In this document: positions 53,501 to 61,743 of the stretch, piece after piece | Numbering within the stretch: the stretch's first letter is position 1 | How the letters are laid out: every line of letters starts with the position of its first letter | From: DASSBG01 sp035699085 | GTDB taxonomy: Bacteria; Pseudomonadota; Gammaproteobacteria; Xanthomonadales; Rhodanobacteraceae | Reading direction: 5' to 3' | Length of the DNA: 64,000 bases | Assembly (NCBI GenBank): GCA_035699085.1 | Contig: DASSBG010000045.1 | Location: 124,001 to 188,000, forward strand | The notes under the pieces: model-generated | What the model saw: only the letters and a program-made list of their open reading frames with translations | Told to the model about the DNA's origin: nothing | Database searches by the model: none | Position numbers and translations under genes: made by a program

Positions 53501-54722
53501 GGGCGGCCGCGGCGTCTACGCGCTCGACATCACCGACCCCGACGATGTCACCGAGAGCGCTGCCAGCGACACGGTCCTTTGGGAGTTCAACTCCACCTCC
53601 ACCGGCGGTGCCAACATGGGCTACACCTACGGGCAGCCCGAGATCGCCCGGTTGGCGACAGGCAAGTGGGCGGTGCTGGTGCCCGGGGGCTATTTTCCGC
53701 AGGATCCGCTCGACCCCAACCATTATGTTGCTGCCGCCGGCAACAAGTTCAGTTCGCTGTTCGTGCTGGATGCCGAAACGGGCGCGCTGATCAAGGAATT
53801 GAAAACCTCCGACGCCGCCACCGGCAGCGACGTCACGAGTTTCGGGCTCTCGACACCGGTGTTGGGCGACTACGACGACAACCAGGTCGACGATGTCGCC
53901 TTCGCGGGCGACTTGATGGGCAATATGTGGCGCTTCGACATCAGCAGTTCCGACACCGACAAGTGGCAGATCGACCTGGTCTATGAGGGCGCGGTGGATG
54001 ATGCAGGCCAGCCGACCCAGCCGATCACGGTCAAGCCGCGGCTGTTCCCGGACCCGACGACCAACCAGTTCATGGTGGTATTCGGCACCGGCAAGTACCT
54101 CGGTACCGACGACCGCCTGAAGAGCGGCACCCCGACGCAGGCGATCTACGGTATCCGCGAGCAAGGTGCCTCGACTGACACGTCCAGCTATTACCCGGTG
54201 GACAAGACCAAGCTGGTGAAGCAGACGATGTCGGTGGACAGCGACGGCACGCGCTGGCTGTCCGACAACCCCGTGCCCGGCGGCAAGACCGGCTGGTCCA
54301 TCGACCTGCCGGTGACCGGCGAGCGCGTGGTCCAGCGGGCAGGTGCTCTGTTTACGACAAACCAGGCACTGATGACCACGCTGATCCCGGCAGGCGACGA
54401 TCCCTGCAATCCCAGCCGCACGGGCGCGCAGGTGCTGATAAGCGCAGTGACGGGCGGCGGTGGTGTCGGCTTGCCCAGCCTGGGCGAGCCGGTCAGGAAC
54501 GACGCCGGCGAGATCACCAAGGCGGCCGTGGGCAAGAGCTTCCCTCCATCGGGCACGCCGCCGCCGCCGAGCGCTACACTGCCATCCACCGGGGACAGCG
54601 GTAGTGCGCAGCCGGTGATCGTCGAGCCGGGCGGCTGCCGGGGCGTCACCGCCGCGGGGCTGAACATTCCGATGTCCTGCTGGCGCCGCCGTTCGTGGCG
54701 GGTGCTGCTGGACGGCCAGTAA
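50532..54722 (+). CDS. pilY1: Type IV pilus tip adhesin/assembly protein PilY1
   Basis: A 1396-residue exported protein. The signal peptide ends near residue 33 (AAPASA). A von Willebrand A-like MIDAS is at residues 83-87 (DDSGS). The C-terminal beta-propeller (PQQ/PilC-type) has FDINLGS-like blades such as MLYVGANDGMLHALDAATGEE near residue 897. The calcium loop is GDYDDNQVDDVAFAGDLMGN from about residue 1112. An RGD occurs in LDWLRGDRSKEG (residues 828-830), a conserved family position. The N-terminal adhesin part is Ser/Thr/Asn-rich and variable. Calcium binding controls pilus retraction in PilY1 of Pseudomonas. It lies between pilX and pilE. Confidence 0.92.
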   Translation: MISLHSIARHCMHGALALALTCVGGLAAAPASATTVSTADALMTGLALVPAAAATVVDSTVNLSAAPPDLNTTVDPNIVITFDDSGSMAWDYMGDYPPWATLTTSYYGTQADPDWNDGPWYCANVLDPSASSGYLALAMNGVYYNPNTKYVPPLYADGSSFPQADATLKSVWYDGVSANRPRNPGSSSGKDFTGTNLPTITTKTDTGSWNGGGNKWNNAQCSSSADTGSCACIKDPDDGRVLQCTWTETSYGTDNRWTCPADSTSPLGENGGPYYYTYTGPALTLDAFGNPDATSISNLYTASNWTAVAVPADQYQNWANWYAYYRDRNMMTRTALSRVFGQLGGNIRVAWQNINSSTYDLPGEAIIANLLNTSSSCSASSVSPSSEQTGSSSGCYRDALFNWIFSTGASGGTPDRGATKRAGSFFSRTLTKNALDPYWNGKSNTSDDTTLAADLSCRQNYHMLVTDGYWNGNSGIGVPDDASTFTSSTTLTLPDGTTYDGGASTQTVIYKSGGDANNEANMTDIAFYYWSHDLQPDLDDGVTAFVPDKTTDVTGTTALTAGDDPLSNKEIYWNPKNDPATWQHVVQFMVTLGINGYLHYSEDTDCSDSDSDACHLRKGETNSTGSAGWPKTTSGDGSTGSPATIDDMWHAALASRGSYFSASNPTALVDHLTQIFHSISDRAGSAVANTVNSGVWTSESVAYKGTYNSADWSGSVTAYDQVLKLTKDADGNVTGSEITLGDELWDANCLLTGDGCKSGSNTISTARDPDTRVILTSSGVGADKGVAFQWDNLSASEQQALNADPATDRTDATVVSDGHGQDRLDWLRGDRSKEGTELRSRGSVMGAVIRSQPLYVAYPDSGYRDQFPASGSSTAPENASGVDTYETFVSDHKDRKPMLYVGANDGMLHALDAATGEEKFAYVPASVYWRSPPVPASSGSTGDAPGVPELSKLTAPGTDDFTPTVDNTPVQRDVFFNSEWHTILVGTLGMGGRGVYALDITDPDDVTESAASDTVLWEFNSTSTGGANMGYTYGQPEIARLATGKWAVLVPGGYFPQDPLDPNHYVAAAGNKFSSLFVLDAETGALIKELKTSDAATGSDVTSFGLSTPVLGDYDDNQVDDVAFAGDLMGNMWRFDISSSDTDKWQIDLVYEGAVDDAGQPTQPITVKPRLFPDPTTNQFMVVFGTGKYLGTDDRLKSGTPTQAIYGIREQGASTDTSSYYPVDKTKLVKQTMSVDSDGTRWLSDNPVPGGKTGWSIDLPVTGERVVQRAGALFTTNQALMTTLIPAGDDPCNPSRTGAQVLISAVTGGGGVGLPSLGEPVRNDAGEITKAAVGKSFPPSGTPPPPSATLPSTGDSGSAQPVIVEPGGCRGVTAAGLNIPMSCWRRRSWRVLLDGQ

Positions 54723-54731
54723 GGGGGCACC

Positions 54732-55169
54732 ATGCATATGAACCCGCAACGCAAGCCGCAGTGGAGCCGCCGCAAGTTCGGCGGCTTCACCATGCTCGAG
54801 CTGATGATCATCGTCGCGATCATCGCGCTGCTGGCGGCCATCGCCATCCCTTCCTATGGCCGCTATGCCTACCGCGCGCGGCGGGCCGACGGCAAGGATG
54901 CCATCATGCGCATCGCCAATGCACAGGAGCGGTATTACACCGCGCACAACAAGTACGCCGCAGCGCTCAGCACCCTCGGCAGCGGCTTCGACGCGTCGGA
55001 AAAGGGCTACTACGCACTCGGCGTGGCGACCAGCAACAGCGACCAGAACTACACGATCACCGCGACTCCGCAAAACGGGCAGACCGGTGACGCCTGCGGC
55101 AACCTCACGTTGACCGACCAGGGCGTCAAGGACCAGTCCGGCGACACCAGCAACGGGGCGTGCTGGTAA
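54732..55169 (+). CDS. pilE: Type IV pilus minor pilin PilE
   Basis: A 145-residue pilin. The prepilin site is KFGG|FTMLELMIIVAIIALLAAIA with Glu+5, followed by IPSYGRYAYRARRADGKDAIMRI, the PilE signature. The short exterior domain has two cysteines (DACGN and GACW at the very end) for the usual C-terminal disulfide loop. ATG 54732 lies 9 nt after pilY1. It closes the cluster; a palindromic element starts 1 nt after the stop. The major pilin gene pilA is not in the window. Confidence 0.9.
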   Translation: MHMNPQRKPQWSRRKFGGFTMLELMIIVAIIALLAAIAIPSYGRYAYRARRADGKDAIMRIANAQERYYTAHNKYAAALSTLGSGFDASEKGYYALGVATSNSDQNYTITATPQNGQTGDACGNLTLTDQGVKDQSGDTSNGACW

Positions 55170-55170
55170 G

Positions 55171-55257
55171 AAAAACCGGGGTCAGAGTGCACTTTTCGGC
55201 GCGAAAGCCGCCGCCGATAACGATGGTCGAGAAAAGTGCACTCTGACCCCGGTTTTT
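55171..55257. repeat. CCGGGGTCAGAGTGCAC palindromic element 3
   Basis: Left arm 55171-55196 and right arm 55232-55257 are perfect reverse complements over 26 bp. The spacer (55197-55231) is 35 nt and unrelated to the spacers of elements 1, 2 and 4. The left arm begins 1 nt after the pilE stop; the right end lies 17 nt before the apaH stop on the other strand, so the element could terminate both transcripts. Confidence 0.92.
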
Positions 55258-55274
55258 CAAAGCCGGTGGCCACG

Positions 55275-56114
55275 TCACCGCTTCTTGCGGTACGGCTCGG
55301 CGGCGACGCTGACGAAGCGTGGCTCGTTCGGATCGTCGAGCTGCAGCGCCGTCAGGCGGCCGCCCCAGACGCAGCCGGTATCAAGCGCATAGACGCCGAG
55401 CCCCGCGAAGCGGCCCAAGGCGGACCAGTGCCCGCAGACGACGTTGCCCGTGCGCCGTTTCATGCCGGGGACGGCAAACCACGGGTACAGCCCCGCCGGC
55501 TGCGTGCCAGGCACGCCCTTGGCCTCGAAGGCGATGCGCCCGCGCACGTCGCAGTAGCGCATGCGCGTGAGCACGTTGATGGTGGCGCGCTGCCGTTCAA
55601 GGCCGCGCAGCCGCGCCGTCCAGCGGGCCGGGCTGTTGCCGAACATGCGCCGCAGCAGGCGCATGTGGTCCGGTCCACGCAGCACCCGTTCGACATCGCG
55701 TGCCTCCGCCTGGGCCTGTTTCAGCGTCCAGTACGGCGCCAGCCCCGCGTGCACCATGGTGAAGCCGGCGGCGGCATCGTGGTGCAGCAGCGGTTGGCCG
55801 CGCAGCCAACCGAGCAGTGCCTCGCGGTCCTCGGCAAAAAGTACGCTGCGGAACTCCTCGTTGGCCCGCGCCTGATCGGCTTCCTCGCGTGCCGACACCG
55901 CCAACAGACTGAGGTCGTGGTTGCCGAGGGTGACCAGCACCTTGTCGCCGAGCTCGCGCAGGAGGCGCAGCACCTCCAGCGACTGGCCGCCGCGGTTGAC
56001 CAGGTCGCCGCAGAACCACAGGTGGTCACGGGCCGGGTCAAAGCGGATGGTCTCCAGCAGCCGGCTCAGCTCCGGGTAGCACCCCTGCACGTCGCCGATG
56101 GCCCAGGTGCTCAT
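55275..56114 (-). CDS. apaH: Diadenosine tetraphosphatase (symmetrical)
   Basis: A 279-residue metallophosphatase that splits Ap4A into two ADP and also decaps Np4-capped RNA. Motifs are WAIGDVQGCYPELSRLL (GD-x-G-C), LWFCGDLVNRGGQSLEVL, TLGNHDLSLLA, and MVHAGLAPYW. Late signatures are VVCGHWSALGRF and YALDTGCVWGGRLTAL. ATG 56114 starts with the family N-terminus MSTWAIGD. It is the last gene of lptD-surA-pdxA-rsmA-apaH, but separated from rsmA by 181 nt in which apaG, found in enterobacteria and pseudomonads, does not fit. Confidence 0.95.
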   Translation of the reverse strand: MSTWAIGDVQGCYPELSRLLETIRFDPARDHLWFCGDLVNRGGQSLEVLRLLRELGDKVLVTLGNHDLSLLAVSAREEADQARANEEFRSVLFAEDREALLGWLRGQPLLHHDAAAGFTMVHAGLAPYWTLKQAQAEARDVERVLRGPDHMRLLRRMFGNSPARWTARLRGLERQRATINVLTRMRYCDVRGRIAFEAKGVPGTQPAGLYPWFAVPGMKRRTGNVVCGHWSALGRFAGLGVYALDTGCVWGGRLTALQLDDPNEPRFVSVAAEPYRKKR

Positions 56115-56295
56115 GCGGCGCCAGCCACCTGAGCACGGCGGTGACCGCGCTGGCCGTATGCGCATGTGCGCCACGCGTGCATCGGCGCGGCCAGCGTCGC
56201 TGCGTGATCCGGGCAGTCCATCGCCCGATTGTAGAAGCCACGCCGGCGCTTGGCGAACATGCTGCCGCGGCTTCCGGCCGCGGCCGCCGGTGCGG

Positions 56296-57087
56296 TCATG
56301 GCGGCAGCGCCGCAGCCAGGGCGACGAAGGCCGCCGGCGGCAGCGTCTCGGCGCGCGCAGAGGCATCGATGCCGGCGGCCCTGATGGCCGCTGCGTCAAG
56401 CAGGGGGCGGAGGGCGTTGCCGAGCGTCTTGCGCCGCTGACCGAACGCGGCACGCACCACCGCCTGCAGGCGCTCGTCCACCCGCGGGCGCTGCGCGAGC
56501 GGGCACAGCCGCATTACCGCCGACTCCACCTTGGGCGGTGGCGTGAACGCCTCGGCCGGCACCGTGAACAGCAGATCCACGCTGCACTGCAGTTGCAGCA
56601 TCACGCTGAGCCGTCCGTAGGTCTTGCTGCCGGGTGCGGCGGCGGCACGCTCGACCACCTCGCGCTGCAGCATGAAGTGCATGTCCTCGATCCGGTCCAG
56701 TGCCTGCAGGCAGTGGAACAGGATAGGCGATGACAGGTAGTACGGCAGGTTGCCAACCAGCCGCAGGCATCCCGCGCCGGCGGGACCGCCTGCGTCGCGC
56801 GCGGCCAGCGCCGCAAGGTCCACCCCCAGCACGTCGCGGCCGATCAGCTCCAGCGTGCCGTGAGCTGCCGCGCGCCGGATCAGCGGCTGGTGCAGGTCGC
56901 GGTCCAGCTCGATCGCGGTCAGGTGGCCGGCAGCGTCGAGCAGCGGCATCGTCATGGCGCCGTCGCCGGGGCCGATCTCGACCAGCTGCTGGCCCGGCCG
57001 CGGGTCAACCGCATGGACGATGCGCGCGATGACGTCGCGGTCGTGCAGGAAGTGCTGCCCCAGCCCCTTCTTCAGCCGCGGGCTCAT
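56296..57087 (-). CDS. rsmA: 16S rRNA (adenine1518-N6/1519-N6)-dimethyltransferase
   Basis: A 263-residue KsgA enzyme that dimethylates two adjacent adenines near the 3' end of 16S rRNA; its loss gives kasugamycin resistance. It starts RLKKGLGQHFLHDRDVIARI, the invariant N-terminus, followed by motif I LVEIGPGDGAMTMPLL, LTAIELDRDL, and the catalytic motif LVGNLPYYLSSPILFHCL (N-L-P-Y). MLQREVVERAAAAPGSKTYG is also typical. ATG 57087 overlaps the pdxA stop by 4 nt. Confidence 0.97.
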   Translation of the reverse strand: MSPRLKKGLGQHFLHDRDVIARIVHAVDPRPGQQLVEIGPGDGAMTMPLLDAAGHLTAIELDRDLHQPLIRRAAAHGTLELIGRDVLGVDLAALAARDAGGPAGAGCLRLVGNLPYYLSSPILFHCLQALDRIEDMHFMLQREVVERAAAAPGSKTYGRLSVMLQLQCSVDLLFTVPAEAFTPPPKVESAVMRLCPLAQRPRVDERLQAVVRAAFGQRRKTLGNALRPLLDAAAIRAAGIDASARAETLPPAAFVALAAALPP

Positions 57088-58079
57088 GCGCGCCCTGGCG
57101 TGGCAAGCGCCATCGCGGCGCGCGCGGCTGCGATCATGCTTGCCGGGTTGGCCAGCCCGCGGCCGGCGAGATCCAGCGCGGTGCCATGATCGACCGAGGT
57201 GCGCACCCAGGGCAGGCCGAGCGTGATGTTGATGGCCTCGTCGAAGGCTTCGGCCTTCAGCACCGGCAGCGCCTGGTCGTGGTACATGGCCAGCACCGCG
57301 TCGTAGCGCTGGCGCTGCGCCGGTGTGAAGGCGGTGTCGGCCGGCAGCGGGCCGAGCAACTGCATGCCCCGGGCACGCAGCCGTTCCAGCAGCGGCTCGA
57401 CGACCTCAATCTCCTCGCGCCCGAGGTGCCCGGCCTCACCGGCATGCGGGTTGAGGCCGAGCACGGCGATGCGGGGCTGCTCGATGCCGAAGCGCTGGCG
57501 CAGCCCGTCGTGCAGCAGGCGCAGTGCCCGCTCCAGCAGCGCCGGCGTGATCGCCGCCGGCACCGCGGCGAGCGGCAGGTGCGTCGTCGCCAGCGCCACC
57601 CGCAGCCGCGGCGAGGCCAGCATCATCAGCACGTCGGTGCCGGCAAGACCGGCGAGGAATTCGGTGTGGCCGGTGAAGCGCATGCCCGCTTCGTTGATCA
57701 CCGACTTCTGCACCGGTGCGGTGACCAGTGCATCGAAGCGGCCGGCGCTGCAGCCCGCGGCGGCCTGGCGCAGTGTTTCCAGCACGTAGGCGGCATTGCG
57801 TGGGTCGGGCTGGCCGGGCTGCTCGGCAACGGCCAGCGGCACCTCGGCCAGGCGCAGCTTGCCGGCGTCACGACGTGTCAGCGGCCGGCCGTCGTCAGCG
57901 CGCAGTTCCAGCGCCAGCCCGCACTGTGCGGCGGCGCGTTGGATCAGGCCACGGTCGCCGATGGCAACAAGGTCGGCCGCGATGTCGGTGGCTGCCAGCC
58001 GCGCGACCAGCTCGGGCCCGATGCCGGCCGGCTCGCCGCAGCCCAGGGCGAGACGCGGCAGCGTCCCGCGCGCGTTCAC
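57084..58079 (-). CDS. pdxA: 4-hydroxythreonine-4-phosphate dehydrogenase
   Basis: A 331-residue enzyme of the DXP-dependent pyridoxal phosphate pathway. Signatures are LALGCGEPAGIGPELVARL (G-E/D-P-A-G-I-G-P-E), DALVTAPVQKSVINEAGMRFTGHTEFLA with the substrate His, LATTHLPLAAVP, VLGLNPHAGEAGHLGREE with the metal His, and MYHDQALPVLKAEAFDEAINITLGLP followed by TSVDHGTALD (all three metal histidines present). The start is GTG 58079, which overlaps the surA stop (GTGA). Length normal. Confidence 0.97.
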   Translation of the reverse strand: MNARGTLPRLALGCGEPAGIGPELVARLAATDIAADLVAIGDRGLIQRAAAQCGLALELRADDGRPLTRRDAGKLRLAEVPLAVAEQPGQPDPRNAAYVLETLRQAAAGCSAGRFDALVTAPVQKSVINEAGMRFTGHTEFLAGLAGTDVLMMLASPRLRVALATTHLPLAAVPAAITPALLERALRLLHDGLRQRFGIEQPRIAVLGLNPHAGEAGHLGREEIEVVEPLLERLRARGMQLLGPLPADTAFTPAQRQRYDAVLAMYHDQALPVLKAEAFDEAINITLGLPWVRTSVDHGTALDLAGRGLANPASMIAAARAAMALATPGRA

Positions 58080-59413
58080 GAGGTGCCGCTGGAGGCGTCC
58101 GGGTCCAGGCGGTTGTCGATGTAGGCACGCGAGCGCAGCGTGCGCAGGAAGTCCGTGTACACGTCTTGCGACTTGCGGCTGGCGATGGCGTCATGGGCCT
58201 GCTGGCGCTCGACTTCCGCAGTGCGGTCCTGTTGGCGCTCGGCCAGCAGCTTGACGATGTGCCAGCTTCCGCCCGCCTCGAACGGCTGCGACACCTCGCC
58301 GTTCTTCATCTGCTTTATCTGCTCGGCAATCGCATCGCCCCAGGCGCCGATCGGGAACCAGCCCATGTCGCCGCCCTCGTTCGCAGTGGTGTCGTCGTCG
58401 GAATCTTTCTTGGCGACCTCCTTGAAGTCGGCCTTGCCGCTGACGATCTTCTGGCGCAGCTCCTCGATCTTCTGCTTGGCCTGGCTGTCGCTGAGCAGCA
58501 GCGTCGGCTGCACCATCAGGTGCAGCGCGTGGTATTCCTTGACCACCGTGCGTGGGGTCGCGCGCCGTCCCGCCAGCTTGATGATGTGGAAGCCGGCCGG
58601 ACCACGCACGGCCGGCGACACCTCGCCCGGCTGCATGTTGGCGATGATCTGGACAAAGGCGCTGGGCAACTCGTCCAGGCGGCGCCAGCCAAGGTCGCCG
58701 CCTTCGAGCGCGTCGGGCGCGTCCGAATATTCGATGGCCGTGGCGCCGAAGTCGGCACCTGATTGCAGCGCCGCCTCGACCTTGGCGGCCTTGGCCTTGG
58801 CCGCGTCGACATCCTCGGGGCTGGCGCCCTCGGGCACGTTGATGGCAATGTGCTGCAAATGCACTTCGCCAGCGCTGAAGCTCGGGCTCTTCAGCAGGTT
58901 GTCCACCTCGGCATCGGTGACCGTGACTTCGCTTCGCAGCACCTGCTGGCGCAGCTTCTGGATCAGCAGTTGGTCGGCGATCTGGTCGCGGAACGAGGCA
59001 AAGCTGATGCCGCGCTGGTCCAGCGCACGGCGCAGCTGGTCGGTCGTGATCTGGTTCTGGCTGGCCACGCCCTGGACCGCGCGGTCCACCTCGGCGTTGG
59101 TGATGCGGATGCCCATGGCGTGGGCGCGGTCCACCTGCAGGCGCTGCAGGATCAGGCGCTGCAGTACCTGGTGGGCCATGACCGAGCGTGGCGGCAGCTG
59201 CGACGGGTCGCCCTTGTACTGGCTCAGCACCGTCTGCAGCGCCTGGTCCAGTTCGCTCTGCAGGATGACGCCATCGTCAACGACGCAGACGATGCCGTCG
59301 AGTTCCTGCGGCTGGTTGCTCTGGCCGGGGGGCAGCAGTTGGGCGTTGGCGGCGGGTGCGGCGGCGCCGGCAGCGAGAAACGTCGACAGCAGCAGGGCGT
59401 AAATGGCTTTCAT
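58076..59413 (-). CDS. surA: Periplasmic chaperone/peptidyl-prolyl isomerase SurA
   Basis: A 445-residue outer-membrane-protein chaperone. The signal peptide is MKAIYALLLSTFLAAGAAAP with cleavage after ANA (residues 22-24). The N-terminal chaperone domain (IVCVVDDGVILQSELDQAL) is followed by two parvulin domains, at about 190-290 (LQHIAINVP, GGDLGWRRLDELPSAF, GFHIIKLAGRR) and 300-400 (ALHLMVQPTLL, GGDMGWFPIGAWGDAI, GSWHIVKLLAERQ). Its place after lptD fits its main client. It starts 48 nt after the lptD stop. Confidence 0.96.
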   Translation of the reverse strand: MKAIYALLLSTFLAAGAAAPAANAQLLPPGQSNQPQELDGIVCVVDDGVILQSELDQALQTVLSQYKGDPSQLPPRSVMAHQVLQRLILQRLQVDRAHAMGIRITNAEVDRAVQGVASQNQITTDQLRRALDQRGISFASFRDQIADQLLIQKLRQQVLRSEVTVTDAEVDNLLKSPSFSAGEVHLQHIAINVPEGASPEDVDAAKAKAAKVEAALQSGADFGATAIEYSDAPDALEGGDLGWRRLDELPSAFVQIIANMQPGEVSPAVRGPAGFHIIKLAGRRATPRTVVKEYHALHLMVQPTLLLSDSQAKQKIEELRQKIVSGKADFKEVAKKDSDDDTTANEGGDMGWFPIGAWGDAIAEQIKQMKNGEVSQPFEAGGSWHIVKLLAERQQDRTAEVERQQAHDAIASRKSQDVYTDFLRTLRSRAYIDNRLDPDASSGTS

Positions 59414-59461
59414 GGACTCAACGTCATGCGGGCCGCGCGGCGGCGCGACGAGGGGGGTGGG

Positions 59462-61687
59462 CTACGGCGAATAGCCAAGAATAGCATGCTGCAGGAAATT
59501 CTCCGTTCGCTGGCCAAAGGCGCCAAGGCCCTTGAGCACGATCTGCAGCATGATGGTATTGCCCGTGTCGCCCGCGGTGTTGCGTACGTAGTGACGCCCC
59601 AGGACGCGGATGGCCACGCAGCAGGTGTCGTACTGGAATCCGGCGAATGCATCGAGGGTCTTGTGCTCCTGGAGGGCGACCGTCCAGCCGCCCACCAGGC
59701 GCCAGCGCTCGCCAAGGGGATAGACCGCGGAGGTGCCGAACTGTTCCAGGAAATCGCGGCGGTATCGATACGAGATGTTGAACAAGCCGTCCCCGGCGAA
59801 GCGCCGCTGCAGGCCGATCGTCGACAAGTCGGTGCGGTCGGTGTTGGGGTTCCACTGCTGGGCGGCCTGCAGGTTCCAGGCGTCCGACAGGGCCACGGAG
59901 AATTGGCCGACGTAGGCCGAGCCGGCATAGTCGGTCACGGCATGGCCCGGCAGCTGCACGCGCTGCGGCTCGAAATAGCGGATCTCGCCGATGCTGGCCG
60001 CCAGCCGCTGCACGCCGTTGGCGTCGAGCAGGCGGCTGGTCAGGGCCAGGGTCAGGTTGTTTGCGTTCATCTGGCGATCGGCGCCGGAGAAGCGGTTGGG
60101 GCTGAACAGCTGCCAGAAATCGAAGGTCTGGGTGCGGGTGTCGAAATCCGGCAGATCGCTCTGGTCGCGGTACGGCACGCGCAGGTAGTAGAGGCGCGGT
60201 TCCAGGGTCTGCGTGTAGCTGGTGCCAAACAGCGAGGCCTGGCGCTCGAAGGTGAGGCCGGCATCGACGCTGGCGATGGGCAGGGCGCGGCTTGGTGACG
60301 CGTCGCTGTCGCGGTCCAGGCGGTAGCTGGTGTAGCGGTAGGCCAGCCGCGGGCGCAGATGCCAGGCGGCGCCCTGCAGCGCCCACTGCACGAACGGGTA
60401 GAGGTCCAGCCGGCGGCCCTCGATCCCGGTATCGCGGCGGAAGGACACGGCCTCGCTGTCGATGCCGGCGCTTAACCCGCCCGCCAGCGGCAGGTCGGCA
60501 CTGAAGAGCGCGCGCGGCATGCGCCGGTAGGGCTCGTGGGCCTCGCTCAGCGTCGGGTCCGTGATCTGGTGGCGGTCGGCGCCGACCGCGGCGTTCCACC
60601 AGGGACCGCTGCCGCGCACGTAGATCGACGAGGTCAGCAGGTGCGTGGCAGCGCCGTACAAGCCGTCGCCGAAATCCTCGAAGTAGCGCGCGTCGGAGAC
60701 GTGGTTGATGTTGACGTCGAGGGACCAGTCCGGCGCCAGCCGGGTCACGCTGCGCGCACGCAGCAGACTGCGCGATCGGTCGGCGACGCGGTCGTCGGGC
60801 AGGTAGTCATGGCGGAATTCGCCGCGGCTGATGCCGGTGAGGTAGCGGAACTCGGTGCCCAGCATCAGCCCGCGCCTGCTCAGCAGCCGCGGGTAGAGCG
60901 TGGCATCGTAGTTCGGCGCCAGGTTGAGGTACACCGGCACCGTCACGTCGAAGCCGCGGTCGTTGGAGTAGCCGAGGGTCGGATAGAGCACCCCGGTGTG
61001 GCGGCGGTCGTCGATGGGGAAGCGTGCGTAGGGCAGCCACAGCAGCGGTACGCCGCCGACGCGGACCGTCACGTCGTGGGCGCTGCCCATCCCGCTGCGT
61101 TGGTCAAGCTCGATCCGGTCGGCACTCAGCAGCCAGCCCGGATGGTCGATGTCGCAGGTGCTGTAGCGGACTTCGCGCAGCTTTGCCTGGTCCTCCGGCA
61201 AGGTCTTTACGCTGCTGGCGGTGCCGTTGCCACGCGAGTCGCGCAGCTGGTAGCGGACATCGACGGCGGTGGCCTGGCGCGGCGTCGTCGTCCCCTGCAT
61301 GCGGTCGGCGCGCAGCAGGAGCGAGCCGTCCTGGTAGCGCACGGCGCCCTCGGCCTCGTAGTGGCCGCTGTCGCGCTGGTACTGCGCCTGGTCCGCGCGC
61401 AGCAGCTGCTCGCCATGCTGGATGCGTACGCTGCCCTTGAGCGTGAAGAGCTGGCTGTCGGGGCTGTGCATGGCCTGCGCGGCGATGTCGGTCGCGACCG
61501 TGTCGCCGCTCTCGTGCGGCAGGCCGAGTACGAGGTCGGCATACAGGGTTGGCCGGCGGCATTGTGAGTAGTCCCAGCTTGCCGCGGGCGCCGCCCGGCT
61601 GGTGCCGGGGGCCAGCGCCAGGGCGACGGCGGCGGCCAGGGAGGATGCGGCGGAAGCTTGGCTGAATTTGCGGCGCACCCCGGGCAT
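59462..61687 (-). CDS. lptD: LPS-assembly outer-membrane protein LptD
   Basis: A 741-residue outer-membrane barrel that inserts lipopolysaccharide, slightly shorter than the E. coli protein. After the signal peptide (SLAAAVALALAPGTSRAAPA) comes the OstA jellyroll (FTLKGSVRIQHGEQLLRADQAQY, YEAEGAVRYQDGSLLLRADR) and a 26-strand barrel. The four cysteines for the two disulfides are visible: DYSQC near the N-terminus, YSTCDID, and the adjacent pair DTCCVAIRVLGRHY near the end. ATG 61687 is chosen for the signal peptide. It is the first gene of the operon and divergent from msrB with 56 nt between. Confidence 0.95.
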   Translation of the reverse strand: MPGVRRKFSQASAASSLAAAVALALAPGTSRAAPAASWDYSQCRRPTLYADLVLGLPHESGDTVATDIAAQAMHSPDSQLFTLKGSVRIQHGEQLLRADQAQYQRDSGHYEAEGAVRYQDGSLLLRADRMQGTTTPRQATAVDVRYQLRDSRGNGTASSVKTLPEDQAKLREVRYSTCDIDHPGWLLSADRIELDQRSGMGSAHDVTVRVGGVPLLWLPYARFPIDDRRHTGVLYPTLGYSNDRGFDVTVPVYLNLAPNYDATLYPRLLSRRGLMLGTEFRYLTGISRGEFRHDYLPDDRVADRSRSLLRARSVTRLAPDWSLDVNINHVSDARYFEDFGDGLYGAATHLLTSSIYVRGSGPWWNAAVGADRHQITDPTLSEAHEPYRRMPRALFSADLPLAGGLSAGIDSEAVSFRRDTGIEGRRLDLYPFVQWALQGAAWHLRPRLAYRYTSYRLDRDSDASPSRALPIASVDAGLTFERQASLFGTSYTQTLEPRLYYLRVPYRDQSDLPDFDTRTQTFDFWQLFSPNRFSGADRQMNANNLTLALTSRLLDANGVQRLAASIGEIRYFEPQRVQLPGHAVTDYAGSAYVGQFSVALSDAWNLQAAQQWNPNTDRTDLSTIGLQRRFAGDGLFNISYRYRRDFLEQFGTSAVYPLGERWRLVGGWTVALQEHKTLDAFAGFQYDTCCVAIRVLGRHYVRNTAGDTGNTIMLQIVLKGLGAFGQRTENFLQHAILGYSP

Positions 61688-61743
61688 CCCGACTCGACGA
61701 AGGGCGTAAGCTAGCAGAAACTTCCGCGCGAGCGAGTGCTGCC

